Counted from the first letter of the stretch, positions 1-8,859 are shown. The stretch: DNA of 64,000 nt from Dehalococcoidia bacterium (GCA_009693115.1 SHXW01000007.1:1-64000), one strand, 5' to 3'. The notes: generated by a model from the letters alone, not told the origin. A program made the numbers and translations.

Positions 1-333
1 GCCGGACACGATGCGCGGGCCGGACGAATCAAAGTTCAGGTCAAAGCCGTGATACGGGTTGCGTCCCGTCAGGCTTCCTCCACCCGCTGCGCCGGTGACG
101 GCGAACATGCCCTTGGCAAACGCCTCGTCGATGGCGCGATAGAGCGCAGGGTCGGCAAGGCCGGATATGCCTGAAGAAACAGGAAGGGCAATACCGGCCG
201 CCGGGGGCGACGGCGGAGACGCCGGGCGCAGCGCGGTTGCCAGACCGGCGATGACCACGGCCATTAGAGTGACGAGGACGAGTGCGACCAGGGGGTGACG
301 GGGGTCAACGGCGAACCGTGCACGGGGGCGCAT
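1..333 (-). CDS. Partial exported protein of unknown function (N-terminal part)
   Basis: The open frame runs leftward off the window edge, so only the first 111 codons are visible. From the ATG at 333 the product begins MRPRARFAVDPRHP and continues into a hydrophobic stretch (about residues 14-33, LVALVLVTLMAVVIAGLATA). This basic-then-hydrophobic layout suggests a signal peptide or N-terminal anchor. An Ala/Pro/Ser-rich spacer and a segment DPALYRAIDEAFAKGMFAV follow. An internal ATG at 264 would remove most of the basic region, so 333 is preferred. No family is recognised. Confidence 0.5.
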   Translation of the reverse strand, partial: MRPRARFAVDPRHPLVALVLVTLMAVVIAGLATALRPASPPSPPAAGIALPVSSGISGLADPALYRAIDEAFAKGMFAVTGAAGGGSLTGRNPYHGFDLNFDSSGPRIVSG

Positions 334-561
334 GCCGCGTACGCCAATGACAGAAGCGCCTGTGACCAAGTGTTTTCACCCGCTCGGAATGTCCGGGAAA
401 TTAGGGGACATGCAGGGGGCCATGCGGGAGGCCCGTCACGGGCGGAAGGCGCAACGCGCTCCGTCCAGACATGTGACCCGTCAGGCACAAACCGCTGCAG
501 TATGACAGGTCTGCGGGCCGTGGGTGCGCCGCCGCGACAGGCCCCCGCAATGCGATAGTCG

Positions 562-1497
562 TTAAATCCCTGCGAGCATTGCCTTGATGGCGGACTCTAG
601 TTCGTCCTGAGTCGTGAACGCCTCGAACCGGGCGAAGATAGTCCCATTGCTGCCGATCAGGAATGTCCACGGCTCGGAACCCAGGCCCCACTCGGTCACA
701 GCGCGGGACACCCTGCCGATGGAGACGTCCCCCTTCTCCAGCATTTCTCGTGGGTTATCGTAAATCTCGACGTGGAGAAAATTAACGCTGTTGCCATGTG
801 CCAGCTGAAGGTTATTGATCACGCCCAGCTGAGGGCCACAGGTCTGAGTCGTACAGAATGCCGGGGTGGAAAAGGTCACCACAGTGGGCCTGCCTGACTT
901 CACGGCAGCGGCAAGGCTCAGGCTGTAAAGGCTGGGAACCGGGCTGGCAGAGCTTGTTATCTGCAGGAGTTCGGCCGCGCTGAACGCCACCTTCGTTTCA
1001 GATGCCGGAGCTGCTTCTCCGACGGCCGGAGAGGATGTCTTTTCCTTCACTTCGACGAATGCGCTTCCGCGAAGTGTTCTGCCGCCCTCGTTGAAGGTCA
1101 CGGTGAACTCCCATGCCCCGGCCCTGTCAAACTCCGGGTAGCCCACGTATACCCCGTTCCTCACCGGCCAGGCGCGCCACTTCACATCGTCCAATCTCTT
1201 TGCGCTGCCCCCTGTGGAAAGTTGATACGTCACCTGCAGGTCCTGAGCGCGGTCGTTCACGCTCGTCATATCCAGGCGGAGGATGGCAAGAGGCAGCCGG
1301 TTCTTGCCGATTCTAAAGTCTCGCCCGACGCTGATCACGTTGAGTTCAGGGTTCTGCACCGGTGCAGCAGTGTCTGCTGCGCACGCGACGGAGAACGTGA
1401 CCGCCACGGCGGCGAACAGTCCGAAAAGTGCCTGTGTTCGAAAAATCTTGGTCTCCCCTTCGCGGGTCTGATAGTGAGTCAAGGCGCGGCGGTGCAA
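562..1497 (-). CDS. Lipoprotein with C-terminal thioredoxin-like domain
   Basis: A hydrophobic segment ends in FSVAC, a good lipobox, so the mature protein should be lipid-anchored outside the cytoplasmic membrane. The middle (about residues 50-150) looks like an immunoglobulin-like beta domain. The C-terminal part (about 185-311) has a thioredoxin-like pattern: a strand PTVVTFSTPAFC, then CTTQTC in place of a classical CxxC, then WGLGSEPWTFLIGSNGTIFARF. It may handle extracytoplasmic thiols or act as a redox-type chaperone; the substrate is unknown. The start is doubtful. The TTG at 1497 has no ribosome-binding site, while AAGGGGAG lies six bases before an ATT at 1446 that would give a compact signal peptide (MFRTQALFGLFAA). 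Confidence 0.7.
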   Translation of the reverse strand: MHRRALTHYQTREGETKIFRTQALFGLFAAVAVTFSVACAADTAAPVQNPELNVISVGRDFRIGKNRLPLAILRLDMTSVNDRAQDLQVTYQLSTGGSAKRLDDVKWRAWPVRNGVYVGYPEFDRAGAWEFTVTFNEGGRTLRGSAFVEVKEKTSSPAVGEAAPASETKVAFSAAELLQITSSASPVPSLYSLSLAAAVKSGRPTVVTFSTPAFCTTQTCGPQLGVINNLQLAHGNSVNFLHVEIYDNPREMLEKGDVSIGRVSRAVTEWGLGSEPWTFLIGSNGTIFARFEAFTTQDELESAIKAMLAGI

Positions 1498-1620
1498 AGT
1501 ATCTTTGCCGAGGACAGCGGCGATGCGGGCCCTGCCTCCAGAGAATACGGCGCGGCAGCCACCCGCGGGTGAGGGTGGAACCGCAGACAGGGCAGGCGGA
1601 CGAGCGCAGCCCCGTCGCGG

Positions 1621-2697
1621 CTACTTGAAGGTCAGCATACGCGTTGGGTTGTCCACGAAGACCATGCGCAGCAGCTCCTCGCTGAAGCCCAGTTTGCGCA
1701 TGCGCGGCGCCACGCGCGCTATCAGGTGGTCCCAGCCGTGGCCACCGTAAGTTTTCAGCCTGTGCTTGGTGCAGATGTCATGCGCCAGCAGGATGCGGTC
1801 CTGCCTGCCGAGGCCGGCCACGTACTCGATCATCTGAATCCGTTCATGGTCCGCGGGCATGTACGTGTCAGCCGCGAATGGGTAGTACGACGACTCATGA
1901 CCGAAGAGGTCGAAGTTCAGATACGCGCCCGACTGCGCGGCTTCCTTCAGCGCTCCGCGATCGTAAATCGTCCGCTCAATGTGGCCCATCACCGTGCGCT
2001 TCAGGTCACCGCCCCATCCGTCAACTGCGTTCAACAGTTCCATGGGCGCCTTCTCGTTGCGGCCGGGGTGTATGAGCAGGGGCGCACCCGTTTCTATCTG
2101 GGCGATCACCGCTGCGTGCAGGCTCTTCTTCTCGGATTCCGTCCACGGCCACGAACACCCGATCTCGCCGATGATGCCCGCTCTTATCCCGGCGCCGTCA
2201 ACACCCTTCTCCACGTCACGGATGATGCTATGTGCGACCTCGTCAACCCCGGCCTTCCTGAACCAGTCCGAGTGCGTCACTCCAACGTAGTACCCGGCGC
2301 CCATCACCACGTTCAGACCTGTCGCCCTGGAAACTCGTGCCAGCGCCTCAGGATCTCGGGCGAGGCCCACTGATGTCACATCCACGATGGTCGAGCCGCC
2401 CGCCTTGAAATACTCCGCGGCCTCCCTGATCGTGATCTCTTCGTCGAGTATCTGAAGGTTGTCCAGGCTGCCGTTCCAGTTGTAGCGGACCCAGCCCAGG
2501 TTTTCGAGCGTCACCTTTTCACGAGATACCCTCTTCCCAGTGGCGCCTTCCGGTTCTTGGAACACAGGCCGGAAGTCGATGAATAAATGCTCGTGCGTCA
2601 ACGTCACGCCGACCTTTGCCGGTTCGATGGGCCCGAGCACCGTCAGCACCTTGCCCGTGGCGCGGTTTTTGGACACGGGATGTTCGGCGGATGTCAT
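1621..2697 (-). CDS. Phosphotriesterase-family metal hydrolase (probable lactonase)
   Basis: An amidohydrolase-superfamily TIM barrel of 358 residues, close to the usual length for the phosphotriesterase/PHP family. Visible metal and active-site motifs, in order: THEHLF (His35, His37), GEIGCS (Glu bridging position in the PHP-like subgroup), LLIHPGR, MGHIERT and LLAHDIC. Having Glu in GEIG rather than a carboxylated Lys resembles lactonase-like and PTE-related members more than true organophosphate hydrolases. The context is a catabolic block with enolase-superfamily dehydratases, so hydrolysis of a sugar-acid lactone or similar ester is a reasonable inference. AGGAA lies upstream of the ATG. 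Substrate unproven. Confidence 0.88.
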   Translation of the reverse strand: MTSAEHPVSKNRATGKVLTVLGPIEPAKVGVTLTHEHLFIDFRPVFQEPEGATGKRVSREKVTLENLGWVRYNWNGSLDNLQILDEEITIREAAEYFKAGGSTIVDVTSVGLARDPEALARVSRATGLNVVMGAGYYVGVTHSDWFRKAGVDEVAHSIIRDVEKGVDGAGIRAGIIGEIGCSWPWTESEKKSLHAAVIAQIETGAPLLIHPGRNEKAPMELLNAVDGWGGDLKRTVMGHIERTIYDRGALKEAAQSGAYLNFDLFGHESSYYPFAADTYMPADHERIQMIEYVAGLGRQDRILLAHDICTKHRLKTYGGHGWDHLIARVAPRMRKLGFSEELLRMVFVDNPTRMLTFK

Positions 2698-2902
2698 TGA
2701 TCTGTTCCTGTTGATTTCAAGGGGTCACGTCAAGTCATGGGCACAACCCCGCCGGCGGCTTCAGTACCGCGACCGGGCCAAAGGGGCCAGCCCGGTGCCA
2801 GGTTTTTGGGCTGGCACACGAGGTAATCTTCCAGCGGGAGATGGCGGTTGCCAGACGCAGGTGGCCGGCCGCAGGTGGGTGGTGGGGGAGCAGCCCAACC
2901 GG

Positions 2903-3601
2903 TTATCCGAATGCCGGGTCCATGCTCACCGTGAGCCTGCCCACATCCCGTGTCTCTGCGTCGCAGAACCACAGTACGTTGTCCTTGATCGTCATCCCGT
3001 GCACCTCGGTCGGATTCGCGACGCGGAACATGTCATAAATGCGCCCGTCCGAGATGCGGACCTTGCTCACCACGCCCATCGCCGTATCCGCCGCCCACAT
3101 CATCCCCTCCTCCCTGGCCCAGGCGATGCCATGCACCCGGAACCCCGGCACGCGGCAGCGGTGGACCTCCTTCCAATTCACGGGGTCCATCACGTGGATC
3201 ATCTGGGAAGGAGGCGACGCAACGTACAGCTTCCCATCCTTCCACTCCAGGCCATGGTCACCCGTCTTGCGTGCGTCCGGCAGGCCTTCGCGCGGGGCGT
3301 TGATGCCAGCGCCGGGGCTGGGAAGAATCGCCAGGGTCTTGCCCGTCTTCAGATCGCACTTGTGGATTTCGGACGAATAGGTCGAGGCAATCCACAGGAA
3401 CCCGCCGCCGATTGTTATGCCGGACGAACGGTCCGTCGTCGTCTGCGCCTCAAACAGCGTCTTGCCTGTCTTCCAGTCGAGCTTGTATACCTTGTTGTCG
3501 CGCTGGTCTATGTACCAGAGGCCATCGGCAGCTGCCTGGAGGCCGTTCGGCTGCGGCCCTGGACTTAGAAATAGTTTTTCAACCGTGGCGATCTTGACCA
3601 T
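2903..3601 (-). CDS. Beta-propeller protein, SMP-30/virginiamycin-B-lyase-like
   Basis: A 232-residue protein of repeated blades: PNGLQAAADGLWYIDQRDNKVY, then SSGITIGGGFLWIAS, DHGLEWKDGKLYVAS, VHGIAWAREEGMMWAADT and VHGMTIKDNVLWFCDAE. The x-G-(L/I)-x(4)-D-G-x-L-(W/Y) pattern is typical of NHL, SMP-30 and Vgb-type propellers. The start at 3601 was chosen because AAGGAG lies ten bases upstream, although the frame stays open to 3679. It has no signal peptide and so is probably cytoplasmic. A gluconolactonase-like or ligand-sensing role would fit the neighbouring sugar-acid genes, but metal ligands cannot be assigned with certainty. Confidence 0.7.
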   Translation of the reverse strand: MVKIATVEKLFLSPGPQPNGLQAAADGLWYIDQRDNKVYKLDWKTGKTLFEAQTTTDRSSGITIGGGFLWIASTYSSEIHKCDLKTGKTLAILPSPGAGINAPREGLPDARKTGDHGLEWKDGKLYVASPPSQMIHVMDPVNWKEVHRCRVPGFRVHGIAWAREEGMMWAADTAMGVVSKVRISDGRIYDMFRVANPTEVHGMTIKDNVLWFCDAETRDVGRLTVSMDPAFG

Positions 3602-3729
3602 TGACCCGCTCCTTGCTTTTTGATGCGCGGGGTAGTGTAACGCTCCATGGCCGCAAAGTGGATGCCCCCCAGACGGCATACTGTTGGGAGTGAGTTCCAG
3701 CGCAAGGCGAAAATAGTGGAGGAGAGGCC

Positions 3730-4272
3730 ATGAACGGCATTGTTGAGGCTGTCAGCATCAGCCCTGCACACACCATGGCGAAGGCCACCCAACCTGGTAT
3801 CCGGCTGCTCGTGGGTCTGGGTGTCGAAGGCGATGCTCACATGGGCGCGACGGTGAAGCACCGCTCGCGTGTCCGGCGTGACCCGTTGCAGCCCAACCTG
3901 CGGCAGGTCCACCTGATGCACGGTGAGTTGCTTGACGAGTTGCGCGCGGCCGGCTTCGCCGTCGCGCCGGGCAAGATGGGTGAGAACATCACGACCCGGA
4001 GGGTTGATCTGCTGGGCCTTCCCACCGGAGCGCGGTTACATATTGGCGAACAGGCGGTGGTCGAACTGACGGGGTTGCGCAACCCCTGTGAACAGTTGAA
4101 TGGCATCCAGCCGGGCCTGATGGACCGGGTGTTGGGAAGGGACGATCAGGGCAACCTCATCCGCAAGGCCGGAGTGATGGCGGTTGTGATCGCAGGCGGC
4201 GAGGTGCGTCCCGGCGACGTCATTCGGACTGAGCTTCCGCCGACTCCGCACAGGCCGCTCTTGCCGGTCTGA
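3730..4272 (+). CDS. MOSC domain protein
   Basis: A 180-residue stand-alone MOSC domain, the fold of the molybdenum cofactor sulfurase C-terminus and of YiiM-type reductases. Supporting motifs are the early GVEGDAH, the central GENITT and the conserved cysteine in GLRNPCEQL, which in MOSC proteins binds or carries sulfur to the cofactor. GGAGGAGAGG precedes the ATG by a few bases, so the start is well supported. It is divergent from the propeller gene and shares a roughly 130-base intergenic region with it. A MoaD-MoaE fusion elsewhere in the window shows that the cell makes molybdopterin. The electron acceptor or substrate is unknown. Confidence 0.88.
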   Translation: MNGIVEAVSISPAHTMAKATQPGIRLLVGLGVEGDAHMGATVKHRSRVRRDPLQPNLRQVHLMHGELLDELRAAGFAVAPGKMGENITTRRVDLLGLPTGARLHIGEQAVVELTGLRNPCEQLNGIQPGLMDRVLGRDDQGNLIRKAGVMAVVIAGGEVRPGDVIRTELPPTPHRPLLPV

Positions 4273-4315
4273 ACACGGGCCAGTCCCGAAATAAAGATGA
4301 AGAGGATGCTTCACG

Positions 4316-4422
4316 CCCCTCACCCTCGCCCTCTCCCTCAAGGGGAGAGGGGAAACGATCACCCTCACCTGAATCCTCTCCCATCGAGGGAGAGGGGAGA
4401 CGGGCACGGCGTGCCATGCCCC
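4316..4422. repeat. Cluster of palindromic repeats (two GGGAGAGG hairpins plus a GGGCACG hairpin)
   Basis: Three hairpins lie side by side between convergent genes. The first (4329-4350) pairs CCCTCTCCC with GGGGAGAGG. The second (4375-4395) pairs CCTCTCCC with GGGAGAGG. The third (4402-4422) is an imperfect GGGCACGGCGTGCC palindrome. The first copy and its flank match the copy inside the neighbouring enolase gene (5236-5279). The cluster may also end transcription of both convergent genes. Confidence 0.8.
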
Positions 4423-4427
4423 TACGA

Positions 4428-5711
4428 CTATCGGCCTGTTTTTCGCACCCGGGTCTGCGGGTCGTTCAAGAACTGTCTCTTCAGGGCCATACCCAGCCCC
4501 GGTTCGTCAGGCGCGTACACGACACCGTCTTCGATGCGCGGCAGCCTGTCCACCACCCTTGGGTAGACCTCGCGGTTGAAGGCCCGCACGGTCTCCTGCA
4601 CGATGGCGTTCGGGGCGTGTATCGAAAGGTGCACCCCGGCCATCAGGTTCACGGGGCCTGTGCAGTCGTGCGGCGTGAGCGGGACCTTCGCAGAATGGGC
4701 CATGCCGGCAACCGCCTTCGCCTCGGTCAGGCCGCCCACCCAGCACACGTCCAGCATGCACACTCCGACGTGGCCGCGGTCGAACAGTTCTGTGTATGCC
4801 TCTTTCGTCGCGAGGGACTCACTCGCCGCGATGGGGTTCCTGCTGATGCGAGCGACCTGAGCCAGGCCCTCAACGTCCTGCGCGCCCAGCACGTCCTCCA
4901 CCCACATGAGGTCGAATTCGTTGAGCGCATGGACGATCCTCATCGCCGCGGGCAGCGACCATGTCCCGTGGATTTCAGCCGCCACCTCCATCCTGTTCCC
5001 GACGGCGTCTCTGATCTTCCGGAAGGGCTCCAGCCCCTTCTCGATGTCCGACGCGGAGATGAAGTGCCCGCCGGTGCTGTCGGCGAACTGGTCGAACGGC
5101 CATATCTTCATGCCAGTGACGCCGTCCGCCAGCAGGGACTCGGCGAGCCCGCCTGCGTCGTTGAGGAACCACTGGAGGTCGTCGAGAACGGGAAACAGGG
5201 ATTTCGCAGATTCGGGGCCGGATTTTTTGACGCCCGATGAACCCCTCACCAGCGCCCTCTCCCGCAAGGGGAGAGGGGGAAAGCCCGCCGGCTGCGAAAG
5301 CCGACCAGCCCCCTCGGACGGGCGAACGGCATACGCCGCTGAAGCGCAGGTGTTGTAGATGCGTATCGAGTCCCGCGCCTTCCCGCCCATCACCTTCCAC
5401 ACCGGCTCGCCACGCGCCTGCCCGGCGATGTCCCAGAGGGCCACATCGACAGCGGAGACCGCCCTTGTCCACGCGTCCCGCGTCCGCCATATCCTGCCGC
5501 GGCGCAGCAATGCCTCGTGCAGGCCCTCCACGTTGAGCGGGTCGGAGCCGATCAGCAGGCCCGCCATGTCGGCGTGAATGCACTCCTCGACCGCGCCCGG
5601 CCCGCCCGTCGTCTCGCCGAGCCCGACGATTCCCGAGTCTGTCCGCAGCTGCACCCACACGGGCCGCGGGTACCACGCGCACCTGACCGTTTCGACCGAG
5701 GTGATTTTCAT
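4428..5711 (-). CDS. Mandelate racemase/muconate lactonizing-type enzyme with in-frame repeat insertion
   Basis: Enolase-superfamily enzyme of 427 residues with a capping domain (1-120) and a TIM barrel. Barrel landmarks: GMKIWPFD (Lys202), AAEIHG (Glu246), WVEDV (Glu272) and AASES (Glu298) as metal ligands, and TPHDCTGP with His348 as likely acid/base. Such enzymes abstract a proton alpha to a carboxylate, usually to dehydrate or epimerise acid sugars. Between residues about 130 and 170 there is an extra Pro/Arg/Gly-rich segment (PPLPLRERALVRG) absent from normal family architecture. Its DNA is a palindromic repeat shared with the intergenic cluster at 4316. The frame stays open through it. 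GAGG precedes the ATG. Whether the enzyme still folds is unknown. Confidence 0.88.
   Translation of the reverse strand: MKITSVETVRCAWYPRPVWVQLRTDSGIVGLGETTGGPGAVEECIHADMAGLLIGSDPLNVEGLHEALLRRGRIWRTRDAWTRAVSAVDVALWDIAGQARGEPVWKVMGGKARDSIRIYNTCASAAYAVRPSEGAGRLSQPAGFPPLPLRERALVRGSSGVKKSGPESAKSLFPVLDDLQWFLNDAGGLAESLLADGVTGMKIWPFDQFADSTGGHFISASDIEKGLEPFRKIRDAVGNRMEVAAEIHGTWSLPAAMRIVHALNEFDLMWVEDVLGAQDVEGLAQVARISRNPIAASESLATKEAYTELFDRGHVGVCMLDVCWVGGLTEAKAVAGMAHSAKVPLTPHDCTGPVNLMAGVHLSIHAPNAIVQETVRAFNREVYPRVVDRLPRIEDGVVYAPDEPGLGMALKRQFLNDPQTRVRKTGR
5236..5279. repeat. Palindromic repeat inserted inside the enolase-family gene
   Basis: CCCTCTCCC (5255-5263) pairs with GGGGAGAGGG (5268-5277) around a short GCAA loop. 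The flanking CCCCTCACC and the trailing GGAAA match the first copy of the intergenic cluster at 4316-4355 at nearly every base. The copy is read through as part of residues 130-170 of the host protein. Confidence 0.85.
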
Positions 5712-5776
5712 TTCGATGCCTCGCGAATATGAGCAACCTTCGGGGGTTCCCCTCGCACATTAAGGGAGAGGATTAC

Positions 5777-5804
5777 GGGATTCTTCGCTGCGCTCAGAAT
5801 GACA
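5777..5804. repeat. Dispersed short repeat (GGGATTCTTCGCTGCGCTCAG type)
   Basis: The string GGGATTC..CGCTGC..TCAGAATGACAG occurs here and, slightly diverged, at 59862-59890. More distant relatives containing GGAATGAC, GTCATTCC or GAGAATCCCG appear near 10088, 12340, 48462 and 50990, all between genes. The function is unknown. Confidence 0.55.
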
Positions 5805-5849
5805 GAGCGGGGCCGTTCGGCGGACCCAGGGCTCGTACAGGTTCGACCT

Positions 5850-6674
5850 TCACCGCATGTCGTGAAAGGCCGAGAGCGCAGTCGTGCAGAGGGTACCGCC
5901 GTCAACGGGCAGCACCGCGCCAGTCACCCAGCGCGCTTCGTCGCTCGCGAGATAGACACACGCCCAGGCCACGTCCCACGCCGTGCCCTCGGTGCCAAGC
6001 GGAGAGGCGTTGCGGCGCGCCTCGCGCCATTCAGGCGTCATTGTCCCGGCCACCATTGGCGTGTAGAGGAACCCCGGCGCGATGCAGTTCACGCGCACGC
6101 CCTGCCTGCCGTGCTGCACAGCCATCGAGGTCGTGAGCGTCATGGCGCCGCCCTTTGAGACCGTGTACGGGACTGTTCCCGTGATGCCTATCGACCGCAG
6201 AGCGGATATGGACGAGATATTGATGATCGAGCCGCCACCGGCCGCAGCCATCACAGGCACAGCGTGCTTGCTCGTCAGCACCATGCTCTTGAGGTTCACC
6301 GTCATCACCTGGTCCCACTCGTCCTCGTCAACCGTCACGACGGTGCCCTTGCCGAGGATGCCGACGTTATTGACCAACACATGCAGGCCGCCGTACCGGG
6401 CCACCGCAGCCTCCGCCATGGCCTTGCATTCTGCGGACTTCGTCACGTCAGCAGTGAACACAGATGCCACGCCGCCCTCGGACTCGATCTGCCGTAACGT
6501 GTCCGCAGCACGCGCCGCATCGCGGTCCACCAGAAGGACGTTCGCGCCTTCACGGGCGAAAAGCGTCGAGATCGCCTGACCCGTACCGACGCCTGTCGCT
6601 CCCGACCCCGCGCCTGTCACTACGGCGACCTTGCCTTCAAGCCGACGCGTGCCTGTCAGTTGGTGTGTCACCAC
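5850..6674 (-). CDS. Short-chain dehydrogenase/reductase
   Basis: A classical SDR of 274 residues. It has the Rossmann glycine motif TGAGSGATGVG near residue 21, Asp in VLLVDRD (which favours NAD over NADP), NNVGILGKG, the catalytic serine in ISSISALRS and YTVSKGG with the Tyr-x3-Lys pair. The C-terminal VTGAVLPVDGG is typical of the family. The extra residues in the glycine loop are mildly unusual. Its GTG start overlaps the stop of the upstream serine hydrolase by one base (TAGTG), so the two are probably translationally coupled. It likely oxidises a hydroxyl on an intermediate of the same catabolic block. Confidence 0.9.
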   Translation of the reverse strand: MVTHQLTGTRRLEGKVAVVTGAGSGATGVGTGQAISTLFAREGANVLLVDRDAARAADTLRQIESEGGVASVFTADVTKSAECKAMAEAAVARYGGLHVLVNNVGILGKGTVVTVDEDEWDQVMTVNLKSMVLTSKHAVPVMAAAGGGSIINISSISALRSIGITGTVPYTVSKGGAMTLTTSMAVQHGRQGVRVNCIAPGFLYTPMVAGTMTPEWREARRNASPLGTEGTAWDVAWACVYLASDEARWVTGAVLPVDGGTLCTTALSAFHDMR

Positions 6675-7819
6675 TATCTGGCCTCTCTGCGGAGCGCCTT
6701 GCGGATTTCCTCTGCGACCAGATACGCCGACGCTTTCTTTGGGTCCGGAACCACCTTCAGCAGTGTTTTTGTGAACCCGAAGGACATTCCCATCTCAGGG
6801 TCGGCGTAACCGAGGGAGCCGCCGTAGCCTCCGTGTCCGAAAGCCCGCCTTGACCTGCCCATCGCCGGGCTGCCTCCCCCCTCGGCGCTCCCGCCAAGAC
6901 CGTAAGCCAGGCCACGCACGACACGCCGGTTGGCGACCATGTCCACCTCGTCTGTATTGACCTTGCGGACAAGATTCACCGTACGTTTGGAGAGAATGCG
7001 CGCGCCGTCGAGTTCGCCGTAGCCCGCGAACATGGCGTAGTGGCGTGCGATCGCCCGGGCGTTCATGATGCCGCCCGCGCCCGGAAGCGAAGCGCGCCGC
7101 AGGTCCGGCCGGTTCAGGGTTTCAGAATTCATGAACAGAGCCGGCATCGCCTGCCTGGTCAGGGAGCCGGGTAGGATCACCGGCGCGTCAGGAGGCGGAG
7201 GCTCGACTCGGAAGGGCGCCACCCGGTTCTCAACGCGACCGGGTATTCCCATGAAGAAGGAGTCAATGCCCAGAGGCTTGCAGATTTCATCCTGCGCGAA
7301 CTTCGCGATGGGCCGGCCGTCAATCCGCCTCACGATCTCGCCGGTCAGCCAGCCATAGGTGAAGGCGTGGTAGCCGACCTTCGTGCCAGGAGTCCACTTC
7401 GGCTTCATTCCGGCGATTGCGCTGCACATGGCGTCCCAATCGCACATCATCTCGGGCGTGGTTCCTGTGGGCAACTGCGGCACGCCGACGCGATGCGTCA
7501 GCGCGTCCAGCACCGTTGCCTTGCTCTTACCCTGCGCGGCGAACTCAGGCCAGTAGCGCGAGATGGGGTCACCGTACTGCAGTCTGCCCCGGTCGGCGAG
7601 GATGTGGACGCATGTCGCTGCCCACCCCTTCGTCGTTGACCAGCAGGTGAAAAGCGAGCCGCCATTTACCTTGCGGCCTGTCGCCTCGTCTGCGATTCCT
7701 GACCAGCAGTCAACGATCATCTCGCCGTCCAGATAGGCGGCGCACTGGAGGCCAACCTCCTGGCCTGAATCCACAAGCCTGTCCATTAGTTTCTTTACGC
7801 GGTCGTTGATCTCGGTCAA
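6674..7819 (-). CDS. Serine hydrolase of the beta-lactamase/EstB family
   Basis: A 381-residue class C beta-lactamase-fold enzyme. The nucleophile motif STTK (Ser61, Lys64) lies in FTCWSTTKG; a Tyr motif occurs in YHAFTYGW and the third motif is HGGYGGS. No signal peptide is present, so it is cytoplasmic and more likely an esterase or small-molecule hydrolase than a beta-lactamase or a penicillin-binding protein. The start is a TTG with GGAGG eight bases upstream. It is joined to the following SDR by a one-base overlap, and the upstream gene is a creatininase on the same strand, suggesting a hydrolytic operon. Confidence 0.88.
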   Translation of the reverse strand: MTEINDRVKKLMDRLVDSGQEVGLQCAAYLDGEMIVDCWSGIADEATGRKVNGGSLFTCWSTTKGWAATCVHILADRGRLQYGDPISRYWPEFAAQGKSKATVLDALTHRVGVPQLPTGTTPEMMCDWDAMCSAIAGMKPKWTPGTKVGYHAFTYGWLTGEIVRRIDGRPIAKFAQDEICKPLGIDSFFMGIPGRVENRVAPFRVEPPPPDAPVILPGSLTRQAMPALFMNSETLNRPDLRRASLPGAGGIMNARAIARHYAMFAGYGELDGARILSKRTVNLVRKVNTDEVDMVANRRVVRGLAYGLGGSAEGGGSPAMGRSRRAFGHGGYGGSLGYADPEMGMSFGFTKTLLKVVPDPKKASAYLVAEEIRKALRREAR

Positions 7820-7890
7820 TTGCTTGCCTCCGGCTTTTGAACCCTGTCCCTGACCTGCCTCGTTGGCTCAACCTGCAAGGTCGCGCTGTG

Positions 7891-8790
7891 CTATCCCGGC
7901 AGGCTGCTCAACGGCTTCGTTCCGTGGTGATCCTTCCGCACCATCGCAGGCGTCGAGTAGAACTCATCTCCGAAAGCCACCAGGTTCTTCACCGATTCCT
8001 CGAACAACATCTTCCCCTTCTCAGGGGTAGCCAGGTCTGGCCTGCCGCAGATGCCCGAATCTGTGTACTCGCTGGTCCATGAGGTGTTCATGACCGGGCC
8101 TGCGCCCCACAGGTCAACCCACTGGAACCTGGACTTCCTCTTGTTGTAGGAAACGTCCTCGTGGACAGCCTTTTCCATCTCCACCATGTCAGCGTCCAGG
8201 TGGAGAGCTAAGGACGTTTCAGCCTCGCAGGCGTGCGCGCAGCCACCCGGGAACTCAGACTCGCGCCACTTCTTCGCAAAGTTCGGGTCGGCGGCGGTCA
8301 GTCCCCACCAGGATGCCAGCGCCACCTGCGCCTGCGTCTCAATGTTCGCCCGGCGGCATGCCAGATCCAGCGGCGGCATGTTAGAGCCGTGTCCGTTCAG
8401 CACGATGATCCTCGAAAACCCGTGATACGCCAGCGACTTGACGATGTCCACGACGTACCGGATGAACGTCTCGTGGTGAATGGTGATTGAACCCGGGAAG
8501 TCCATCACATGCGTCGTGTACCCGTACGAGACCGGCGGCATGACGAGCAACCTGCCCGGCGAACGGCGTGCAGCCTCGACGGCCACCGAATTCGCTGTCC
8601 ACGCGTCCATCTTCACAGGCAGGTGCGGCCCGTGTTGCTCCATGGTGCCCACGGGCAGCACTGGAATCCGCCCCAGCCTCACCGCCTCGTTCACCTCAGG
8701 CCATGTCAGGTCCTCATACCGCCACTTCTTCAACTCGGCGCCCTTCGGGTTTCGCGAAACCTTCGCCGGTGCCTTTGATCTCGTGGTCAT
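7891..8790 (-). CDS. Creatininase-family amidohydrolase
   Basis: A 299-residue creatininase-fold protein. It shows GTMEQHGPHLPV (Glu51 and His53, metal ligands), MDAW with Asp62, VLNGHGSN, and ACEAETS near residue 190. Family members hydrolyse cyclic or linear amides, including creatinine, the formamide in riboflavin/F420 synthesis (ArfB) and mycofactocin peptide (MftE). The neighbours here are catabolic dehydratases and hydrolases, so an amide-degrading catabolic role is preferred, but the substrate cannot be read from sequence. GGAG lies about nine bases before the ATG. Confidence 0.88.
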   Translation of the reverse strand: MTTRSKAPAKVSRNPKGAELKKWRYEDLTWPEVNEAVRLGRIPVLPVGTMEQHGPHLPVKMDAWTANSVAVEAARRSPGRLLVMPPVSYGYTTHVMDFPGSITIHHETFIRYVVDIVKSLAYHGFSRIIVLNGHGSNMPPLDLACRRANIETQAQVALASWWGLTAADPNFAKKWRESEFPGGCAHACEAETSLALHLDADMVEMEKAVHEDVSYNKRKSRFQWVDLWGAGPVMNTSWTSEYTDSGICGRPDLATPEKGKMLFEESVKNLVAFGDEFYSTPAMVRKDHHGTKPLSSLPG

Positions 8791-8859
8791 ACTTTTTTAC
8801 TCCAACGTGCCACTGGGCTCAGCCAGCGGCGCTTGCCTTGTCACTGTAAAACGGTGCTC

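Noticed and set aside
4316-4422. CRISPR-like array
   Set aside because: The repeats are palindromes of different sequence without regular spacers, and no cas genes are present.
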